Below, in pieces: positions 58,649 to 64,000 of a stretch of DNA of 64,000 bases (the first letter of the stretch is position 1; each line of letters starts with the position of its first letter). The notes below the pieces were generated by a model. The model searched no databases and was not told the origin of the DNA. It worked only from the letters and a program-made list of their open reading frames with translations. The position numbers and the translations under genes were made by a program. The DNA comes from Microstegium vimineum. Lineage: Eukaryota; Streptophyta; Magnoliopsida; Poales; Poaceae. Location: assembly GCA_022036555.1 (NCBI GenBank), contig CM039126.1, positions 36,101,090 through 36,165,089 on the forward strand, read 5' to 3'.

Positions 58649-59533
58649 CACCAATCAAGATCAGGGCAGGTGGACATCGAAGAAGTCCTAGGAAGCCACG
58701 GGACAACCACGCAGGTGCACCGGTGGCAGAGATGGAGGCCGACATCTACCCAGCCCACAAACAAAATTGCCCACAAAATTGATATTATTTACGCAATTGC
58801 CACTGTGTTTGTTCTCTTCCAATTTCCAAACCATTCGATGGTTTGATTGCCCAATTGCACCGTGATGTAGAGTGAAAAAAGGAGAACAACTTTGCTTAAA
58901 CAAGTTTGCACAGATTTGGAACGGCTGGAGAGATATTAATTACCAAAGTACGTTACTCAAAACTTGAAATCTGAATTTCCATTCAACATTGAAATTGAGG
59001 CGGCTTTTTGAGATATTTCGAAATTGAATCTAAGATTGCTCCAAAAATAAAGTTCAATGCAAATATCTTAATCTTCAAATTTTCTTTAAGGATCAACCTC
59101 ATATCTTATACAAAAATTAAATTTTTAACATGACCAGAGAAATCCACAGAGAAGGCCTGAATTAGGGTTTTGATCCGACTGAGGTATTTTCTTGACACTG
59201 GATCAACATAAACCTTTCCTGACTTTTGTTCCTGAATTCAAAGAGTTTTTTGAGCATTGTTGCAAGGTTTGGTTGAACTCATATGTATCCATCCACTGAT
59301 CAAAGCAATTATATAAAGAATAAAACTTATCATTCCATCTAACCCTTAAATTCCAAACTTCACGAGACTTCTCCAGTAATCAAGATAGATATAAAAGGAT
59401 GTGATGAACATGAAAAAACACCTTCATCATCCCTTTCCAAAAAAATTATAATTAGAGCCTCTGATCATCACTTGACTTAACTTATCTGAGCCTAACCACT
59501 GTTTGACTAATGATAAACACCTGGGGTGTTACA

Positions 59534-62228
59534 CGCTGCCTGAAGTAATTGGTCACCTTAAGGAGGACTACAATGCAACAAACCATGTTCTTCTACATCG
59601 GTTGTTTCTTGGCAAAGAATTAGTTAATGGGCTCAAAGTTTTGGTAGATGACAAGACCTATATGGACATCACTGATTGTGTTACTGATGGAGGTGTTGTA
59701 GATATTTTTGTTGAGCTTATTGAAGTCAATGTTGATGACATGGAGGTTGGGGAGGATGATGATGTCGAAGACCAGTGTAGTGACTAGGAGAAATATGTTG
59801 ATGAGATGGAGCTTAAGGATGAGGAGAAAGATGTCGAGAGATATGTTGTTGCTGCTAAATTGAGGAATACAACATCTCCAGAAGTAGTCAAAGACTTAGA
59901 AAAATTTACTAAGTATTCCAACTGGATTAGAGGGAAAGATACTGGAAATAAGGTTGTTAAGTCAAAGAAGGCGCTTATGCAAGAAGTGTGAGTTCATCAA
60001 GAGGCTCCTCTTTAGATGAGGCTAGTTTAGATATGGATGCTAGTGATAAGGATTACTTGCCTAGTGATGATGAGAGTAGTGAAGAGGATGAAGAGGTAGT
60101 GCAGATTAGAGCTGAGCTAAAGGAGTTGAAGAAGAAATTGAAAGCCACATGCATGGTCGTGGTTGATGAAGGAGGACAAGAAGTGAATGTGGAGAACTTG
60201 ATGGCATCTAATCCATGTGCTACTAATGTTAATGATGAGGATTGTGATTCCGGTGGTATGGATAGTGATGACGGTAATGACTCATATGATGAATCACCTG
60301 AGGAGGAGCTGTTGAGGAAGAAGAAGTTCACCAAGTTTGATGACAGTGCTATAGTACCAAGTTTCTGTGTTGGCATGGCCTTTAATGACAAAACAACATT
60401 TAGAAAGGTTGTCATCAAGTATGGGCTTGTAGAAAGAAAGGTGATTAAGTTTTTCAAGAATGAAGCTAGTAAGTGTAGGGCAGTCTGTTCATGGCCGAAG
60501 TGCCCTTGGATTTTGCATCTGTCCAAGACATCTAGGGCACAAAGTTAGCAGGTAGCCACATGCAAAGATGTGCACACATACCCACAAAGGAGGTACAATT
60601 CTTTGGTTACATCAAGGAGAATAGCAGACAAGTATGAGAGGTTTATTAAGGCTAATCCTCAATGGTCTATCCAGAGTATGAGAGAAACAATTTAGGGAGA
60701 AATGTTTGCAGATGTTAGTATTTCAAAGATCAAGAGAGCCAAGTCAATTGTTATGCAGAGGATGTATAATGCAACTAAGGGGGAGTATGCCATGGTGTTT
60801 GACTACCAACTAGAATTGCTCAGAAGTAGTTCTAGGAGTACTATTGTAGTAAAGCTAGACACTGAGGAAAGAGAACCAACCTTCATGAGGTTTTATGTAT
60901 GCTTTGAAGCTTGCCAAAAGGGTTTTCTTGCTAGTTGTAGAAAACTGATTGGTTTGGATGGTTGTTTCTTCAAGGGATTGACCAATGGAGAATTGTTGTG
61001 TGCACTAGGTAGAGATCACAACAACCAAATGTATAGCATGGATAGTGGTAGAGAGAGAGAGACCAAGGAGTCATGGGACTTCTTCCTGTCCTTCCTTAGC
61101 AGTGGTCTATAGTTTGGTGATGGTGATGGCTGGGTTTTCATTTCTGATCAACAGAAGGGACTAATCAATGCAGTCAACAAGTGGGCACCAAAGGTGGAGC
61201 ATAGGATGTGTGCTAGGCATATCTATGCTAACTGGAGGAAGAAGTTAACTAACAAGAAGTATCAGAAACTTTTTTTGGAGGTGTGCAAAGTCATCTTCAA
61301 TGAATTTGTTCAACTACAGCTTGAACAAGCTAAAGGTCAAAACACCATAATGGGTTGATGCAATTATGAGAACAACTCCTGAGCACTAGACTAGAGCATG
61401 GTTCAAACATGGGTCATTCTGTTTTTATGTGGACAATAACATGTGTGAGTGCTTCGATCATTAGATTTTAAAAGCAAGGTTCCTTCCCATCATTAGCATG
61501 CTAAAAGGAATACGTTGCCAAGTTATGGTCAAAATCTAAGAGAATAGGACCAAAGCAGAGAGGTGGACAGACCCAATATGTCCAAACACCTTCAAGAAGT
61601 TAATGACATACATCACATCTAGTGGATTTTGCCATGCTATTAGTAATGGCAACAATGACTTTGAAGTAACTTATTGGGACCATAGATTCACTGTTAACTT
61701 GGAAGAGAGAACATGATGTTGTTGTTTTTGGTAGTTGTCAGGGTTGCCTTGCCCTCATGCAATTTCTTGCATCTACTATGCATGTAGGCCTTTAGAAGAT
61801 TTCATAGCAAAGTGCTAGTTTGTCGATGAGTACAACAAGACCTATGCTCACTACCTACAACCTGGCCTATTTCTAACAGATAAAAGCCATTGCCACCAAA
61901 ATATATAAGGATGCCAGGAAGACCAAATAAGGAGAGGAAAAGGCAGGATGGGGAGAAAACGAAGCCACCTAGAGGTAAGCTAAGCAAAAAAGGGACAGTT
62001 ATAAGGTGTAGAGTGTGTAAAGGAATAGGACACAACAGGAGTACTTGTAGCAGAAGGATATGTTATGGGAATACAAATGGTGGTGCTTCTAAGTCTACTA
62101 GAGCCAATGGTGGTGCATCAAAGTTAGGTAATGCAAGTGCTGGTGCATCACAAGCACCTAGAGAGACTGATGGTGCCTCTCACACAACTAGAGGAAGTGG
62201 TGCATCAAGAACAGAGACCACATAATCC
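59534..62228 (+). pseudogene. MULE (MuDR-type) transposase, main part, degraded
   Basis: Continues the 42408 exon. Order: an N-terminal domain (PEVIGHLKE, LFLGKELVNG) to a TAG at 59785; a frame to 59991; a frameshift; then an acidic stretch and the MuDR DNA-binding-type region (FNDKTTFRKVVIKYG, CRAVCSWPKCPWILH) with a TAG after LSKTSRAQS. The catalytic core is at 60702-61200 (FYVCFEACQKGFLASCRKLIGLDGCFFKG, ISDQQKGLINAV, HRMCARHIYANW). 61300-61880 is full of stops; the SWIM finger is not seen. A CxxCxxxGHxxxxC knuckle (CRVCKGIGHNRSTC) and a Gly/Ala/Ser-rich tail (to 62225) end it. Homology to Mutator transposase is clear; activity is not possible. Confidence 0.86.
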
Positions 62229-62258
62229 TATTTGGAATAATCGTCGTTTCAATTTCAG

Positions 62259-62967
62259 GGACGATGTCTCCTTCGACTCCATCACCAGTCTTGCCATTGG
62301 TGGCACCTCGGCTGCTCTGGTGACACTACCATCCAACTTTGGTTCCAGTTCTAGGGACTCCTACACCGCCGACGATGCTCGTCGTTTTCATCATTGATTC
62401 CTAGACACCCGCAACCTCTACTCTGAGGCGACGCGGGAAAACATCTGTCTCTAGAACACTCTAGATGCACAACAATTGGCAATCGCCGCCACCGACACCA
62501 AGCTCGTCACAATGCGGGCTCGCCTCTCCGAATCCGACGCCATGATGGCGGGTAATAGTATCATCCATATCTTGTCTTTTTTGCCATTAATACCATAGTA
62601 CGTTCATCGCACATTTACTTTTGTCTTTTCATGTAGCCGTGACGGCGCAGATGGAGAATCTGCGCATGACTACCACCATCGCCGCCGACGCCATGAATGC
62701 ACATGGCGAGTAGGTGGAGTTTTGTCTCCAGGATGTCCGCAACCGCGTTCGGGAGATTACTCTCCATGGCATCCGTCGTGTTGTCGTCGTTGCTCTCTCC
62801 ACCCAGGCCCGCTTTGGTCTGGACCTACTGGCTGTCGACCCCGGCTTCCCAGAAGATGAAGACCAAGAGTAAGAATGTCTTCGGGGGACCTTCTCGGAGC
62901 ACGCTGAAGCGGCGACGAACCTCTCCCACATCGAGGAATCATCAACATGGTGTTCCTTGACGATTAG
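62259..62967 (+). pseudogene. Accessory gene of a Tat/Grande-like element, exons 2-3
   Basis: Acceptor ttcaatttcag at 62258. Exon 2 (to 62551) encodes DDVSFDSITSLAIGG, then TGA and TAG stops, then a coiled coil (LARxxTDTKLVTMRARLSES-like). Intron 62552-62636 (GT-AG) keeps frame. Exon 3 (AVTAQMENLRM, VRNRVREITLHGIRR) has a TAG at 62711. A frameshift precedes the probable original end, ..INMVFLDD, with TAG at 62965-62967. A polyadenylation signal aataaa follows at about 62987. The function is unknown. It resembles accessory proteins found antisense in grass Tat/Grande-type elements. Confidence 0.6.
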
Positions 62968-63217
62968 TTTGTACTTAGATATCAACTTAATAAAAACTAT
63001 GTTTATATATCTATGTGTATCTGTGTTTCCTTTGTATATTTTTTATTTTAAAAGTGATACAAGCTTGTATTGGCTATCACTATGTCTTATCTAAAGGCGA
63101 TACGATCCAATATCGACTACTCAAACCATTTTCTTGCTATTCTCAGTTTTCCACCCAAATACTAGGATAATATCTCTTTAGGAATTTACCATTGAGCGCT
63201 CTGCTAAACTCTTCCCC
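62968..63217. other. 3' UTR of the accessory gene and spacer between convergent relics
   Basis: AT-rich. The accessory gene (+) and the integrase relic (-) converge here. Confidence 0.4.
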
Positions 63218-63765
63218 TTATAATTTTTCCAATATATAAGAATTCATAGGTACAATGCGTTTGATCTGATATGTTCCCTTCCAATTAGGAGACCACTTAC
63301 CAAATCGATTGCTTCTGCTCCCAACTGGTAGCACAACTTTCCATACGAGATCATGCTCTTCAAATTGTTTTTCCTTAACTCTGCTATTGTAATACCTTGC
63401 AACTCTTATCTTATTGGCTTCAATATTCTCCAAAGCCTTGAGCTGATGATAACGTAGATCTTCAAAATTATCAATCATAAGATTCATGTAATCATCGACC
63501 ATTAAATCCTTCCGTAAACTGACTCTTCATGATCCAGATTGGATTTCCCAAGGCAGTATAGCATCATGACCATATACCAGTATTTCATAAGGTGAAGTCT
63601 TTGTTGAACCATGATACGCCGTTCAGTACGCCCATAAAGATTCACTAAGAGTTAAATACCACTTCCTTGGCTATTTTTCAATCTTGTTCTTTATCAATTT
63701 GACCAGAATCTGATAAGAAGCTCCTGCCTAACCATTAGCTTGCGCATAATATGGGAAAGAATTTA
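63218..63765 (-). pseudogene. Tat-type gypsy integrase C-terminal half, decayed
   Basis: Minus strand: YYAQANG and ILVKLIKNKIE near 63740-63690 (after the integrase core), SLWAY, SPYEILVYGHDAILPWEI, then the intact stretch 63502-63218 with ENIEANKIRVARYYNSRVK, FEEHDLVWKVVLPVG and FGKWSPNWKGTYQIKRIVP, which is the C-terminal DNA-binding part. Stops occur before 63502. It fixes the orientation of the host element as minus. Confidence 0.82.
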
Positions 63766-63770
63766 ATAGT

Positions 63771-64000
63771 TTACTTCACTGGCTTCTGATTGCTAGATTC
63801 AGGAGCCCCTGGGTTCTCAGGCGCTTAATCCACCGGCGTTGGGCGGGGATCCCCCGGATTTGGATGTCCCGGATCCGTCCGGGTTGATCTCGCTGCCTGC
63901 CTAGACTCACCATGAGCGCGGGGTCACATCTCCGCCTCGCCATCGCTCCGGGTGTATTCCAGACAACGGCGTCGTGCTACTCCTACCCAGGCTGCCTTGG
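63771..64000. other. GC-rich sequence of unknown origin at the window edge
   Basis: The composition changes abruptly at about 63785. It has gatcccccggatttgg and ggatccgtccggg repeats and no clear frame. Probably another repeat inserted into the integrase. Confidence 0.35.

Larger units (their letters stand above)
42537..59533 (-). mobile_element. Solo LTR of a second Tekay-type family (~4.7 kb), containing a younger element
   Basis: On the minus strand it begins TGTAACACCCC (59533) and ends ..CTGTCACA (42537), the ends typical of Tekay-type LTRs. CGTTG (42532-42536) and CGCTG (59534-59538) differ by one base and are the likely duplication. There is no internal region, primer site or coding sequence. 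Without the 46373-58648 insertion it measures ~4.7 kb. A GC-rich leader region lies at 46070-46372 with gcaaaaaagcccc, the counterpart of gcaaaagagcccc in the younger LTRs. Confidence 0.75.
41891..62228 (+). mobile_element. Mutator-like element (MULE) with 9-bp TSD, split by a nested insertion
   Basis: Starts GGATTAAGTCC and ends ACATAATCC. Perfect 9-bp repeats TATTTGGAA lie at 41882-41890 and 62229-62237. Nine bases is the hallmark target duplication of MULEs. Only ~6 bases are inverted at the tips, so it is of non-TIR type or has lost its right TIR. Without the 42537-59533 insertion it is ~3.3 kb: a 5' UTR with an intron (donor 42289, acceptor 42405) and a MuDR-type transposase pseudogene. 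It sits inside intron 1 of the antisense accessory gene, 21 bases before the exon 2 acceptor. Confidence 0.85.

Overview
The window is nuclear DNA from a grass (Poaceae), most likely a panicoid. The signs are Stowaway and Tourist MITEs with TA and TAA target duplications, CACTA elements with subterminal gaggcggt or gccgagtgc repeats, a grass-type Nod26-like aquaporin with five exons, and Tekay, Athila and Tat/Grande-type gypsy retrotransposons. Two runs of exactly 100 N (21866-21965, 40321-40420) mark scaffold gaps. Almost all of the window is repeats. Only two host genes are supported.

Host genes: (1) a complete NIP aquaporin at 2221-3564 (+), five exons, 287 aa, with one GC-AG intron; (2) a single last exon of an FT-like PEBP gene at 19525-19751 (-), whose other exons I cannot find.

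Layout. 1-1040: heptamer repeat and a CACTA-type relic. 2221-3564: NIP. 4492-7835: deleted Tekay-type element (TSD AATAA) that kept its 5' LTR, primer site and accessory ORF but lost gag-pol. 7.8-24 kb: intergenic DNA with Tourist, Stowaway and CACTA elements and the FT-like exon. 24.5-27.1 kb and 36.5-38.1 kb: Athila RT and Tat gag-protease relics. 27128-36466: an Athila-type element on the minus strand (TSD GCCGT) with gag-protease and an ORF1-like gene but no reverse transcriptase, RNase H or integrase. 38.5-40.3 kb: another Athila relic.

41.4-63.8 kb is a deep nest. A Tat/Grande-like element lies on the minus strand (integrase relic 63.2-63.8 kb, polypurine tract at 41371, LTR below it). 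It carries an antisense, spliced accessory gene with its own TATA box (exon 1 at 41730, exons 2-3 at 62259-62967). A Mutator-like element (41891-62228, perfect 9-bp TSD TATTTGGAA) sits in intron 1 of that gene. Its transposase frame is split by a ~4.7-kb solo Tekay-type LTR (42537-59533, TSD CGTTG/CGCTG). Inside that LTR is an intact, very young Tekay-type chromovirus (46373-58648, perfect TSD CACCA, near-identical 3.07-kb LTRs, intact 1489-aa gag-pol with chromodomain).

The most interesting biology is the extra ORF upstream of gag in the Tekay-type elements. In both the young and the old copy its ATG directly follows a 3' splice-site-like AG, and a GTAAGT donor lies just downstream of the LTR TATA box. 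In the intact copy gag has the same arrangement. This suggests that one promoter could feed two start codons by alternative splicing. All element ages, splice sites and family names were read by eye and are inferences unless stated otherwise.
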